From Paraglaciecola algarum (GTDB lineage: Bacteria; Pseudomonadota; Gammaproteobacteria; Enterobacterales; Alteromonadaceae), in contig NZ_JAKGAS010000011.1 of NCBI RefSeq assembly GCF_021532655.1, positions 57,002 through 121,001 on the forward strand: a DNA stretch of 64,000 nucleotides. Reading direction: 5' to 3'. Both the position numbers and the translations under genes were made by a program. Under the pieces are notes generated by a model. That model had not been told where the DNA came from and did not search any database. It was given only the letters and a program-made list of their open reading frames with translations. Below, piece by piece: positions 1-9,300 of the stretch; position 1 is the stretch's first letter; each line of letters opens with the position of its first letter.

Positions 1-384
1 AACACTAAATAAAACCACTATTATCCGGTGAGGTTAATAGTGACTTTGTTCAGACATTTAAATACTTACTCAAATTAATTACGTCAAATAGATAAAACCA
101 ACTTATCGCCTTTTGGCACTTTTGGTATAGATGTGATTAATTTAACTTAGTTAACTTATTGATTTAAAGAACAACAAATGAGCATAAACAATTTAGGTTA
201 ATATTTTGCGCCATAATGGAGACACTTTGTAATTTCATTGTCCATATTTTTTACACTAGCAAATAATTAAACTTTAAAAAACAACCTAACACATTAATAT
301 TATTAAACTTTAATTGGTTGGCCTGGTTTGTGCTTAGAACAATCTGTTAACTAATTCAATGTGCTTTAGGAAGAGGTAGTGGTA
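1..384. other. AT-rich leader region, no gene seen
   Basis: No open frame with a ribosome binding site or recognisable product was found on either strand. The stretch is very AT-rich and presumably carries the promoter of the PEP-CTERM-type gene that begins at 385. I could not pick out a convincing -35/-10 pair. Confidence 0.5.
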
Positions 385-1290
385 ATGAAATCCATACATA
401 AAAATTTATTAATCGCATCATCTGTTTTGTTTTCGAGTGTGTCAATTGCAGGAACAACCACTTGGGAATGGAATTTAAATAATGAGTCAGTAGGAAAAGA
501 TTACATCAGCAATGGTGATTATGAGTATCTTTCTACAAATGATATCACTAATCAAAAACAAGTTGATTTACATGCTTTTTCCGATACAGCAGGTCAACAG
601 GACGATCAGATTACAGCTGCAAAATTTGACAGATATAGTAGTGGATGGGGTGTAGTCAACTACGATAGTGAGAGTGGTAGTCCAGAACATGCATTTGACA
701 ACAAAGACTTAGGGATAACCCAAGGCCCTTGTCCAACTGGCTACCGACATTCTAGTCGCGGAGGATCGTATTCAGACAAGTGCTATAAATCCAGTGGATT
801 CGATGGGTATATAGATGATTTGGATTATGACGAAACCGACTACGATATGGCACTTATAAGTTTCGATACATCTGTTGCCTTAACCGAAATCGACTTTGGT
901 TGGACAAATGGTGGTAATGGAGATTTTACATTATTGGCATATACTGGTGGCTCTAATAGCGTTAACTCGCCTGGTACAGGTACTTGGAGCGACGTAAACT
1001 CTTCGAGTGACTGGACCACTATAGGAAATTATGAAAATGCTACAAATAGTGGTTATTATGCAGTAAATCAAAATGCCCCAATAGTTGAATCTAAGTTTTG
1101 GTTATTAGGCGCATATAACAGCGTATTTGATAAAAATGGAGAAGCGTCACTTAGTGAAAATAATGATGCTTTTAAAATTAGAGGTTTGAAAGCTCTTACT
1201 CAGTCTAATGATGTATCTTCACCATCTGCATTTGCTTTATTATTAATGGGGCTTGGCGGACTTTATATTCGTAGAAACAAGAAAGCATAG
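385..1290 (+). CDS. PEP-CTERM-type exported surface protein
   Basis: An exported protein of 301 residues. It opens with a signal peptide (basic start MKSIHKN, hydrophobic core, cleavage near SIAG) and has an acidic, Asp/Gly/Ser/Tyr-rich body with no domain I recognise. It ends in a sorting-type tail: a short SSPSAF motif, a hydrophobic helix and a basic end (RRNKK). That architecture is typical of PEP-CTERM proteins handled by an exosortase, although the usual Pro-Glu-Pro is replaced by Ser-Ser-Pro. Start chosen at ATG 385 because AGGAAGAGG at 368-376 sits about 8 nt upstream; a GTG at 379 is also possible. The next gene is a PrsT-like TPR protein, which supports the assignment. A likely role is a secreted matrix or surface component; the exact function is unknown. 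Confidence 0.7.
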   Translation: MKSIHKNLLIASSVLFSSVSIAGTTTWEWNLNNESVGKDYISNGDYEYLSTNDITNQKQVDLHAFSDTAGQQDDQITAAKFDRYSSGWGVVNYDSESGSPEHAFDNKDLGITQGPCPTGYRHSSRGGSYSDKCYKSSGFDGYIDDLDYDETDYDMALISFDTSVALTEIDFGWTNGGNGDFTLLAYTGGSNSVNSPGTGTWSDVNSSSDWTTIGNYENATNSGYYAVNQNAPIVESKFWLLGAYNSVFDKNGEASLSENNDAFKIRGLKALTQSNDVSSPSAFALLLMGLGGLYIRRNKKA

Positions 1291-1305
1291 TTTCTTTTTA
1301 TTCAC

Positions 1306-1335
1306 AAAAAAAGATGGCTTAGCCATCTTTTTTTT
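1306..1335 (+). terminator. Rho-independent terminator
   Basis: Stem AAGATGGC / GCCATCTT with a TTA loop, flanked by A and T tracts on both sides, so it could work in both directions. It lies 15 nt after the stop of the PEP-CTERM gene and separates it from the prsT-like gene. Confidence 0.85.
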
Positions 1336-1427
1336 GGGTTGATTTCCTAAAATCTCCCTAAAATCCCTACCGCTATTTAATAACTGCGTTAAGATAGTCC
1401 CTTATTATTCTTCATAGGTTTAACTTC

Positions 1428-4217
1428 ATGATTTGTTTTGTAAAACGCCTTATTGTTTGTTGTTTACTAGTTACTTTTTCATTTATAGCTAGAGCTGCAG
1501 ACCCTATGTATGAACAAGCATTACAATCATATCAGCAACAAAAATATGAAGAGTCCTATATTTACCTAAAAAATGCTCTACAAAATAATCCTAAAAATTT
1601 ACCAGCTAAACTATTACTCGGTAAACTATTCACCAGAAATGGATTCTATGAAGCGGCAATCAAAGAGTTTAAACAGGCGTTAGAATATAAAATAGATATC
1701 GAATTAGTATTATTACCATTAGGGAATGTATTACTTTTTAACGAGCAATACCAAGATGTGATTGATTTAGGCAAAGGTTATCAGCTATCTGACGAATCAA
1801 AATTTGAATGGCATATGTTGTCAGCATCAGCTTATTCAAATTTAAACAAACCAAAAATGGCTGCACAAGAGTATCAATCGGCGTTAGCTTTAGAACCAAA
1901 CAATACTCGCGTTTTAAATAGTTTAGCTTTTATGTATTTGTCAAATAATGACCTAGATAAAGCTCAAAATTTCTTATTCTCTTCATTAAAAATAGATCCT
2001 AACGATGAGCGTACATGGCACTTAAATGGAAAAGTCTCGGAAGCACAAGGACAAATTGAGCAAGCTTTAGAGCATTACCAACATGCTCTAAACTTGTATC
2101 CAAACGATCCAGTAATCATGCGCTCCTTGGCTTATGCTCTCATCTCAGCCAACAGAATAGATGAAGCAAAAACTTTAGCCGAAGCCATCATTAAACAAAC
2201 GCCAGACGACCCTTTTGCTATGTTACTTAATAGTTGGCTCTTATCAAAAAGTGAAGAAGAAGACTTAGCCACAGTCATTATTGAAAGTTTAAATAATAAA
2301 CTTTCTTTAGTGACTGACGAGCAGTATAAAAAGAAGGACTCTTTATTGTTTGTTAAAGGCATGACCGCTTATATTCAGGGTAATTTTGAACAAGCTCGCA
2401 GGAGTCTAAGTCAATATATTAAAAACTACTCCCACGATATCAATGCCGTATCTATGTTAGTTGAAATATATACCTCTATGGGACAAAACAATGCAGCCAT
2501 GCACTTGTTAGAAGGAAATGAACAACAACTGATAGAACATTTACCACAAGCATTAAAATTAGCTGATTTATATTTACAAAATGGTAAAGATTTTAAAGCC
2601 GAATATTGGCTGGCAGAACTACGTAATCGCTACCCTGATGATATAAAAATAATCCTCATGTCATCTAAAGCGTTAATTGCCCGTCAAAAAATAGACTCGG
2701 CCATAGAATTAATAATTGAAAGTGAAAAAAGGTTTCCTAAAAACGCCTCGCTTCGCTTAGCGAGAGGCATGATGTATATGCAAACGGCTCAATTTGATAA
2801 AGCATTAGTCATAGCAAACTCCTTAATAGAAGTAGAAAAGAGAAATCCAGATTTTTGGAATTTACAAGCAGCCTCATCACTTAGGTTAGGTGATTATAAA
2901 CTATCCGAGCAGGCGATAGAAAATGTACTGGCCATTAACCCACAGCATTTCGTTGGGCGTTTCAATCAAGCCATGGTATTCACAAAAACTGAAAAACTGA
3001 ATGAAGCCAAATTAATATTACAGTCTTTAGTAGAAGAATCCCCAAGAAACGCTAATGCTGTATTTCAGTTGGCCTTAGTAGAATCTAAAACAGGTGAACT
3101 TGATAAAGCGATTCAAAGATTGGAAGATTTATCCATCATTCAAAGTGGCAATCATAAAGTGTCTAAACTGTTACTTGACCTGTACACAAAAAATCAACAA
3201 CATGCTGATGCCTTGAATAAAATAAGAAAAATTACCCGAGAGTTTCCTTTAGATCCAGAATTTGCTATCCGCAAAGCTGAAATTTTAATTGCCAATAGAA
3301 AAGTAGTTGAAGCAAAAGACCAATTAACCAAACTATACAACTTATGGTTAAACGATCCTGAAAAACTCTATAGGCTAAGCAGCATGCAACAAAGTGTAGA
3401 GGATTTCGAAGGAGCATCAGAAACTCTGCAAAAAGCCTTAAGTTTTTTACCCCGCCACTTACTTCTTAATCTAGAGTATGCTCGTCTAAACCTGCAACTT
3501 GGTGATATTGATTCGGCGCTAAGTGTTTCTCAAGATATGCAAAAACAATACGGCGAAAATGCAAATATATTATTATTAGTGGGTGATATCCACCTTGAAA
3601 AACAAGAGTTAGAACTCGCTCAAAAATCTTATTTACAAGCAGCCAGATTACAACCAAATTTTCAATTACCTGTACTTAAGTTATATGAGTTAGCGAGACG
3701 TAATATTAACGCCAAAGAATTTCATCAATTCATCGTCGAACTAGTCAACAGCAATCCAGAGAACAAATGGCAGAGAAAACTATTAGCAGATCACTTAATC
3801 AACATTGGTGAATGGCAAAAGGCTGAACCTCATTATCAAAAACTGCTTACCTATGATGGTTTATCAAATAATGCTGGGATCCTAAATAATTTGGCTAATA
3901 TCTATTTTGAAAAAAATATCCAACAAGCCCATACTTATGCAAAAAAAGCTTTAAATAGTGCTCCTGATAATTATTCGGTGCTTGATACTTACGGGTGGAT
4001 ATTAGTAAAGCTACAAAGGTACGAAGATGCGCTAGGTTATCTAAGGCAGGCGCACGCTATTGAATCAAAAGATCCATCTAATCGTTATCATATAGCATAC
4101 ACATTGCATAAATTAGGGCGATTGAAAGAAGCAAAAGCCGAAATAACAGATATTCTCAATAATTACTCGGAGTTCCCAGAAAAAATTGAAGCAGAAAAGT
4201 TAAGTTCGTTAATGTGA
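1428..4217 (+). CDS. prsT: PrsT-like PEP-CTERM-system TPR-repeat protein
   Basis: A 929-residue exported protein made almost entirely of tetratricopeptide repeats. The signal peptide covers about residues 1-23 (hydrophobic core, cleavage near ARA-AD). There is no lipobox cysteine, although many PrsT proteins are annotated as lipoproteins. The repeats run from about residue 27 to the end, with recurring patterns such as A-x-x-x-Y-x-x-A-L-x-x-x-P-x-N. Length and layout match the PEP-CTERM system TPR family, found near exosortase substrates and exopolysaccharide genes. Its position just downstream of a PEP-CTERM-like protein supports this, but no exosortase is in the window. Role in the family: a presumed periplasmic scaffold for surface-protein or polysaccharide export. 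A generic TPR protein is the alternative. Confidence 0.7.
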   Translation: MICFVKRLIVCCLLVTFSFIARAADPMYEQALQSYQQQKYEESYIYLKNALQNNPKNLPAKLLLGKLFTRNGFYEAAIKEFKQALEYKIDIELVLLPLGNVLLFNEQYQDVIDLGKGYQLSDESKFEWHMLSASAYSNLNKPKMAAQEYQSALALEPNNTRVLNSLAFMYLSNNDLDKAQNFLFSSLKIDPNDERTWHLNGKVSEAQGQIEQALEHYQHALNLYPNDPVIMRSLAYALISANRIDEAKTLAEAIIKQTPDDPFAMLLNSWLLSKSEEEDLATVIIESLNNKLSLVTDEQYKKKDSLLFVKGMTAYIQGNFEQARRSLSQYIKNYSHDINAVSMLVEIYTSMGQNNAAMHLLEGNEQQLIEHLPQALKLADLYLQNGKDFKAEYWLAELRNRYPDDIKIILMSSKALIARQKIDSAIELIIESEKRFPKNASLRLARGMMYMQTAQFDKALVIANSLIEVEKRNPDFWNLQAASSLRLGDYKLSEQAIENVLAINPQHFVGRFNQAMVFTKTEKLNEAKLILQSLVEESPRNANAVFQLALVESKTGELDKAIQRLEDLSIIQSGNHKVSKLLLDLYTKNQQHADALNKIRKITREFPLDPEFAIRKAEILIANRKVVEAKDQLTKLYNLWLNDPEKLYRLSSMQQSVEDFEGASETLQKALSFLPRHLLLNLEYARLNLQLGDIDSALSVSQDMQKQYGENANILLLVGDIHLEKQELELAQKSYLQAARLQPNFQLPVLKLYELARRNINAKEFHQFIVELVNSNPENKWQRKLLADHLINIGEWQKAEPHYQKLLTYDGLSNNAGILNNLANIYFEKNIQQAHTYAKKALNSAPDNYSVLDTYGWILVKLQRYEDALGYLRQAHAIESKDPSNRYHIAYTLHKLGRLKEAKAEITDILNNYSEFPEKIEAEKLSSLM

Positions 4218-4296
4218 GAGCAACCCATCTAATTAAGTGAAAAGTTAATAAGTGAAAGTCGATTTTCATTAATTTAGATAAATCGAATTTAAGCAA

Positions 4297-4325
4297 AATG
4301 CGGACGATTCAATAAAACCCGCATT
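4297..4325. terminator. Weak inverted repeat, possible degenerate terminator
   Basis: AATGCGG and CCGCATT form a 7-bp stem with a 15-nt loop and no clear T-run. The real clpB terminator (6581-6609) has a similar position relative to clpB sequence, so this may be the decayed terminator of the clpB relic just to its right. It could equally help end the prsT-like transcript. Confidence 0.35.
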
Positions 4326-4333
4326 CTCACAAT

Positions 4334-4469
4334 ATCCTCTTTTAAATTTCCAAATTTGGAGCTTTCTGCTACTGGATTTTTAACCTCTTTTTTTGTACGC
4401 TCCTTTCAAAGGGCGTGCTCCAAATACGAGCTCCAAGCCTACTTCAACCAACTTATTCAATTCCTCCAT
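4334..4469 (-). pseudogene. clpB 3'-end relic (frameshifted)
   Basis: The reverse complement of this stretch aligns with the end of the intact clpB at 6616-9186. Read on the minus strand it gives MEELNKLVEVG...VFGARPLKGA, against MEALSKLADAG...VFGARPLKRA in ClpB. A stop follows, and after a frameshift NPVAESSKFGNLKED matches NPLAEKILSGNLKED. By eye the nucleotide match is roughly two thirds to three quarters over about 130 bp, in the same orientation as clpB. The piece is too short and broken to encode anything. It makes an imperfect direct repeat with the true clpB 3' end, bounding the GH29/GH117 segment. Confidence 0.88.
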
Positions 4470-5293
4470 TACAATACTGGTTAGCACAAGTTAATGAAGT
4501 GGTAGATGAGTATTCACCAGATGTAATATGGTTCGACTCATGGATGAATATGTTGCCTGAGTCCTATCGCCAAGAAATGGCTGCACATTACTTTAATCAT
4601 GCTCAAAAAACTAATCAGCAAGTGGTAACTGTACATAAACATAACGACATGCCTATGACCTTAAGTGTATTGGATTTTGAACAAGGCGGACGCCGTGATT
4701 TACATCCAATGCCTTGGATGACAGATATCACTTTGGGTCAAAGCAGATGGTCGTATATTGAAGGTGAAACTTACAAAGATCCGGCTTTAGTTATACGCAA
4801 TATGATTGATGTTTGGAGTAAAAATGGCACGGTTTTACTCAACGTGTCTCCCCAAGCAAATGGCATTATCAATCAGCAACAAAGAAGTGCCTTGAAACAA
4901 ATAGGCCAATGGTTAGAAACCCATGGAGAAGCGGTTTATGCCACACGTCCTTTTGACACCTATGGCTACGGGACAGCAGGTAACCAAGCAAGCAGTCATG
5001 ACGGGCAATCTGCAAAAATAGCCTATTCCGCTGAAGATGTACGTTTTACCGTCGCCAAAGACGGTAAAGCTATGTACGTGTTCTTTTTGGGCAAGCCTAA
5101 ACCTAGTAGCCTAGTTAAAATCAAAGCCTTAGGCAGACACCGTTATGCCCCCCACTCTGCAGTGCAAAAAGTTACTTTATTGGGCTGCAATCAAGAAATC
5201 GAATGGTTAGACGACAGCTATTCATTCAATTTAACTATGCCGAAAACAGGCATGAATGATATCGCCACTGTTTTTAAGTTACATCTTAAGTAG
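4463..5293 (+). pseudogene. Alpha-L-fucosidase (GH29) remnant, N-terminus missing
   Basis: About 276 residues match the C-terminal half of GH29 alpha-L-fucosidases. The DVIWFDSW segment near the start should hold the nucleophile Asp. The segment GTVLLNVSPQANG and the turn to a beta-sandwich C-terminal domain after EAVYATRPF are also typical. Family members have roughly 200 more residues upstream, including the signal peptide and the first half of the TIM barrel; these are absent. The open frame extends upstream only into clpB relic DNA, where a GTG at 4415 gives an artificial start with no ribosome binding site. I read this as a non-functional fragment left after recombination or deletion. 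A GH117-like gene follows, suggesting a former polysaccharide-degradation cassette. Confidence 0.8.
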
Positions 5294-5350
5294 GACAAGC
5301 CATAGTATGAAATTATCGTCTTCACTTATTACATCGCTTTCTTTGGGTTT

Positions 5351-6535
5351 ATGTTCAGTGCTTGCAGCTCTAACACTTTGGAGCACAAGGCTGCCCTAAG
5401 TGAAAAGTGTGTGAATGAGAGCTACGCTGCAAAAATACAGCGTTTAGGAATAACTGATGAAGGTCATCTGAGTTCAGCTTCAAAAAGGGCACTAGCTTGG
5501 CCTGAACGCAATAACAACTGGTATGGTCAATTTAGAGTTAGTAATCTAAAAGGAGATTTTGCTTATGAAGAAGGGGTAACACGTAGAGATCCAAGCTCAA
5601 TATTATTTGAAGATGGTTTGTACCATACTTGGTATTCAAGATCAGAAGGTCCTAGCAAAGGCTTTACCAAGAATTTCGACGATAAAACCTGGCCTTGGGA
5701 TTACACAGATGTTTGGCATGCGACATCAAAAGACGGCATCACTTGGAAAGAACAACAAGTAGCAGTGGCCAGAGGTAAAGCTGGCGAGTTTGATGATAGG
5801 TCGGTATTTACACCAGAGGTATTTAAGCATGATGGAACCTACTACCTTGTCTATCAAACAGTTAAATCACCGTATATTCAAAGAGTTAAAAATCAAGTTG
5901 GTATTTCTACCGCAAACTCTCCATGGGGTCCTTGGAAAAAACACCCTAAACCTATTTTAAGCCCAGCTGACAATGGTCAATGGCTAGGCGATGATCCACA
6001 CGATAGATTTAGCGTGGTAAACAAAAGGGATTTTGATAGTCATAAAGTACATGATCCCTACTTAACTTTTTTTAATGGTAAGTTTCATTTGTACTATAAA
6101 GGTGAACAGATGGGTTGGGAGATCACCTTTGGCGGTCGAGAAATTCGACACGGTGTAGCCACCTCTGATTCTCCCTTTGGTCCATATACAAAATCACCAT
6201 TCAATCCAATTTCCAATAGTGGGCATGAGGTCGCCATTTGGCATTATGACGGTGGGATCGGCTCTTTAATTACTACTGATGGACCGGAAAGAAATACGGT
6301 TCAATGGGCAAAAGACGGAGTTAATTTCGAAATACTTGCCCATATAAAATCAGCTCCCAATGCAATGGGCCTGTTAAGAACCAATGACCATAGTCAACAG
6401 CCTTTTAAAATATTTGATTGGGGACTAACCCATAAGTACCAAAATAAGGATTACCAGTACATTCAGCGTTTTGATGGTAGCCAACCAAAAAGATCTATTA
6501 CTTTAGTTACTTATAAACTTAAGTGCGCCAAGTAA
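5351..6535 (+). CDS. GH117-like glycoside hydrolase, probable lipoprotein with broken signal peptide
   Basis: About 390 residues resembling GH117 five-bladed beta-propeller enzymes (alpha-1,3-neoagarooligosaccharide hydrolase and relatives), which release 3,6-anhydro-L-galactose from red-algal oligosaccharides. Supporting motifs are TRRDPSSILFEDGLYHTWYS, DDRSVFTPEVF, a central KVHDPYL and a late SGHEVAIWH. The propeller looks complete. The start is odd: ATG 5351 gives only MFSAC before a lipobox-like Cys, while a proper signal sequence (MKLSSSLITSLSLG) starts at ATG 5307 in another frame. A one-base insertion or two-base deletion would join them, so the gene appears frameshifted within its export signal. 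GH43-type enzymes are the alternative family. It is probably a decaying member of an agar/carrageenan-type cassette. Confidence 0.65.
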   Translation: MFSACSSNTLEHKAALSEKCVNESYAAKIQRLGITDEGHLSSASKRALAWPERNNNWYGQFRVSNLKGDFAYEEGVTRRDPSSILFEDGLYHTWYSRSEGPSKGFTKNFDDKTWPWDYTDVWHATSKDGITWKEQQVAVARGKAGEFDDRSVFTPEVFKHDGTYYLVYQTVKSPYIQRVKNQVGISTANSPWGPWKKHPKPILSPADNGQWLGDDPHDRFSVVNKRDFDSHKVHDPYLTFFNGKFHLYYKGEQMGWEITFGGREIRHGVATSDSPFGPYTKSPFNPISNSGHEVAIWHYDGGIGSLITTDGPERNTVQWAKDGVNFEILAHIKSAPNAMGLLRTNDHSQQPFKIFDWGLTHKYQNKDYQYIQRFDGSQPKRSITLVTYKLKCAK

Positions 6536-6580
6536 TTTCTTGTAGGTTAAAAGCTTTGGTTATAAAAGAGAAACCATAAA

Positions 6581-6609
6581 AAATCCCGCGTTTGTATAAC
6601 GCGGGATTT
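6581..6609 (-). terminator. clpB terminator
   Basis: AAATCCCGCGTT and AACGCGGGATTT pair across a 5-nt loop, with a T-run on the minus-strand side. It lies just after the clpB stop at 6616. It may also terminate the converging GH117-like gene. Confidence 0.88.
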
Positions 6610-6615
6610 TATTGT

Positions 6616-9186
6616 TCAAGAAATAATCAAACCATTTTCATCTGCATCAATTCTAATTTTACTATCTTCTTTTAAATTTCCAGATAAGATCTTTTCTGCT
6701 AATGGGTTTTCAATTTCTGTTTGTATCGCTCGTTTTAACGGCCTTGCACCAAATACAGGATCAAAGCCCGCATCAGCTAACTTGCTTAATGCTTCCATAC
6801 TCATCTCTAAGGTATACCCTTTATCAGCTAATCGATCTCTTAAAGTAGCTAATTGAATTTTAGCAATAGAGGTGATTTGCTCTTTACCTAATGGATGGAA
6901 TACCACAGTGTCATCCACTCGATTTAAAAACTCTGGTCTAAAGTGCGTACTCACTACTTCCATCACCAAGTTTTTAACTTGTTGATAATCATTATTTTGA
7001 CTAGCTTCTTGAATAATGTCAGAGCCTAAATTAGAGGTCATAATGATCACGGTGTTTTTAAAATCGACTGTGCGTCCCTGCCCGTCAGTTAACCGCCCGT
7101 CATCTAATACTTGGAGTAAAATATTAAACACGTCTGGATGAGCTTTTTCCACTTCATCTAGCAAGATCACCGAGTAAGGTTTACGACGCACGGCTTCAGT
7201 TAAATAACCACCTTCTTCATAACCCACATACCCAGGAGGTGCACCGACTAAGCGTGATACTGAATGTTTTTCCATAAACTCAGACATATCAATCCGCACC
7301 ATGGCATCTTGAGTATCAAACAAAAAATTAGCCAAAGTTTTACAAAGCTCTGTTTTACCCACGCCCGTTGGGCCTAAAAATAAAAACGAACCTATGGGGC
7401 GATTTGGATCAGACAATCCTGCGCGTGAGCGACGAATAGCATTCGACACAGCATTCACTGCCTCACTTTGCCCCACTACTCGAGTATGTAAAGCTGATTC
7501 CATTTGCAATAATTTGGCCTTTTCCCCCTCAAGCATTTTTGAAACGGGTATACCTGTCCAACGAGATAATACATCGGCTATTTCGTTGTCTGTCACTCGG
7601 TTTTTAAGCAAGGTCGTTTCTTGAGTTTCAGATTCAGAAGCCAGTTCTAATTTAGCTTCCAACTCTGGAATACGTCCATATTGTAATTCAGACATACGGC
7701 TTAGATCAGAAGCCCTACGCGCTATCTCTAAATCTAACTTAGCTTGTTCAAGTTCAGAGCGAATAGATTGAGTACCTTGCATAGCTTGTTTTTCTGATAT
7801 CCATACTTTTTCAAAATCAGAAAACTTATGTTCTGCTTGTTCACGCTCCAATTCAATGGCTTCTAAACGTTTATGGCTAGCATCATCTTTTTCCTTAGCC
7901 AGTGCCTGCTCTTCCAGTTTTAGTTGAATAATTCGACGCTCTAACCTATCCATATCTTCGGGCTTCGAATCCATTTGTAAACGAATACTAGACGCCGCCT
8001 CATCAATTAAATCAATGGCTTTGTCTGGTAATTGCCTATCGCTGATATATCTGTGTGACAACGAAGCCGCAGCAACTATAGCTGGATCGGTTATTTCTAC
8101 TGAATGGTGTAGTTCGTAACGCTCTTTTAAACCACGTAAAATCGCAATAGTGTCTTCTACACTTGGCTCATCTACCAACACCTTTTGGAAACGTCGTTCA
8201 AGTGCTGCATCTTTTTCAATATACTGACGATATTCATCTAAAGTGGTAGCCCCCACACAATGTAATTCACCTCTGGCTAAGGCTGGTTTAAGCATATTAC
8301 CGGCATCCATAGCACCTTCACCTTTACCGGCGCCGACCATAGTGTGTAGCTCGTCAATAAATAGAATGACTCGGCCTTCTTCCTTGCTCAGCTCGTTTAG
8401 CACAGCTTTTAAACGCTCTTCAAACTCGCCTCTAAATTTTGCACCGGCGACCAAAGCTCCCATGTCCAAGGCCAAGACTCGCTTATTTTTCAGGCCTTCA
8501 GGCACTTCAGAATTAATAATCCTTTGCGCTAGACCTTCAGCAATAGCCGTCTTACCCACGCCAGGCTCACCAATTAGTACAGGGTTGTTCTTGGTTCTAC
8601 GCTGCAAGACTTGGATAGTTCGGCGAATTTCGTCATCTCGGCCAATGACAGGATCTAACTTGCCCTGCTCCGCTCGTTCAGTTAAATCTGTAGTAAATTT
8701 GTCTAAAGCTTGGCGCACATCTTCTGCATTTGGATCAGTAACCTTTTGGCCACCACGCATTTTTTCTATGGCATCTTCTAGTTTTTTCTGGTCTGCGCCT
8801 AATGATTTTAATATCTCACCTAACGCACCTTTATCTTGCAAAGCGGCCAATACAAACACTTCAGAAGTGATGTATTCGTCCTTGCGTTTTTGCGCATACT
8901 TATCACTCAAGTTAAGTAACACAACGGTATTTTTACCAAGTTGCACATCACCACCTGTACCGTCAACGCGTGGTAATTTATCCACAGCCTCAGATAAAGC
9001 GGAGCGCAAACTATTCACGTTAATTTGTGCTTGGTCAAATAAAGGACGTACAGATCCCCCCTGTTGATTAAGTAAGGCTGTCATTAAATGTACGGGTTCA
9101 ATATATTGGTGGTCACGGCCTAATGCTAATGATTGAGCATCAGAAAGTGCCATTTGAAACTTACTGGTAAAACTGTCTAGTCTCAT
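6616..9186 (-). CDS. clpB: ATP-dependent disaggregase ClpB
   Basis: An 856-residue Hsp100 disaggregase, the normal length. Order: Clp N-domain (about 1-145), AAA+ module 1 with Walker A GEPGVGKTAIAEG (about 205-217), coiled-coil middle domain (about 400-530), AAA+ module 2 with Walker A GPTGVGKTELCK (about 605) and the C-terminal D2-small domain ending at GLIIS. It works in the cytosol with DnaK/DnaJ/GrpE to pull proteins out of aggregates. It is transcribed alone; pgeF upstream is 114 bp away and a heat-shock-like promoter may lie in that gap. A decayed copy of its last 45 or so codons lies 2.2 kb beyond its 3' end, marking an old rearrangement at this site. Identity is certain. Confidence 0.98.
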   Translation of the reverse strand: MRLDSFTSKFQMALSDAQSLALGRDHQYIEPVHLMTALLNQQGGSVRPLFDQAQINVNSLRSALSEAVDKLPRVDGTGGDVQLGKNTVVLLNLSDKYAQKRKDEYITSEVFVLAALQDKGALGEILKSLGADQKKLEDAIEKMRGGQKVTDPNAEDVRQALDKFTTDLTERAEQGKLDPVIGRDDEIRRTIQVLQRRTKNNPVLIGEPGVGKTAIAEGLAQRIINSEVPEGLKNKRVLALDMGALVAGAKFRGEFEERLKAVLNELSKEEGRVILFIDELHTMVGAGKGEGAMDAGNMLKPALARGELHCVGATTLDEYRQYIEKDAALERRFQKVLVDEPSVEDTIAILRGLKERYELHHSVEITDPAIVAAASLSHRYISDRQLPDKAIDLIDEAASSIRLQMDSKPEDMDRLERRIIQLKLEEQALAKEKDDASHKRLEAIELEREQAEHKFSDFEKVWISEKQAMQGTQSIRSELEQAKLDLEIARRASDLSRMSELQYGRIPELEAKLELASESETQETTLLKNRVTDNEIADVLSRWTGIPVSKMLEGEKAKLLQMESALHTRVVGQSEAVNAVSNAIRRSRAGLSDPNRPIGSFLFLGPTGVGKTELCKTLANFLFDTQDAMVRIDMSEFMEKHSVSRLVGAPPGYVGYEEGGYLTEAVRRKPYSVILLDEVEKAHPDVFNILLQVLDDGRLTDGQGRTVDFKNTVIIMTSNLGSDIIQEASQNNDYQQVKNLVMEVVSTHFRPEFLNRVDDTVVFHPLGKEQITSIAKIQLATLRDRLADKGYTLEMSMEALSKLADAGFDPVFGARPLKRAIQTEIENPLAEKILSGNLKEDSKIRIDADENGLIIS

Positions 9187-9221
9187 AATTAATACTCTTA
9201 AAAATTTCTCTTGATGAAATC

Positions 9222-9250
9222 GTTATGGGTACGTTTTTTGGACTAATCAA
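9222..9250 (-). promoter_or_regulatory. Possible sigma-32 heat-shock promoter of clpB
   Basis: On the minus strand, TTGATTA (9250-9244) is followed after 14 nt by CCCATAAC (9229-9222). The -10 part fits the CCCCATnT heat-shock consensus well; the -35 part fits CTTGAA only partly. The position, 36 nt before the clpB start, is right for the gene. The call is tentative. Confidence 0.35.
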
Positions 9251-9300
9251 TAGCAAGTAAGAAAAACATTATTATTTATAAGGTTATTTAATTTAAAAAT

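Noticed and set aside
4415..4462. N-terminal extension of the GH29 frame from GTG 4415
   Set aside because: It lies in the clpB relic, read from the wrong strand, with no ribosome binding site.
8243..9067. 274-codon plus-strand frame inside clpB
   Set aside because: It is antisense to the conserved ClpB N-terminal and AAA+ regions; composition is Ser/Pro-rich, as expected for a shadow frame.
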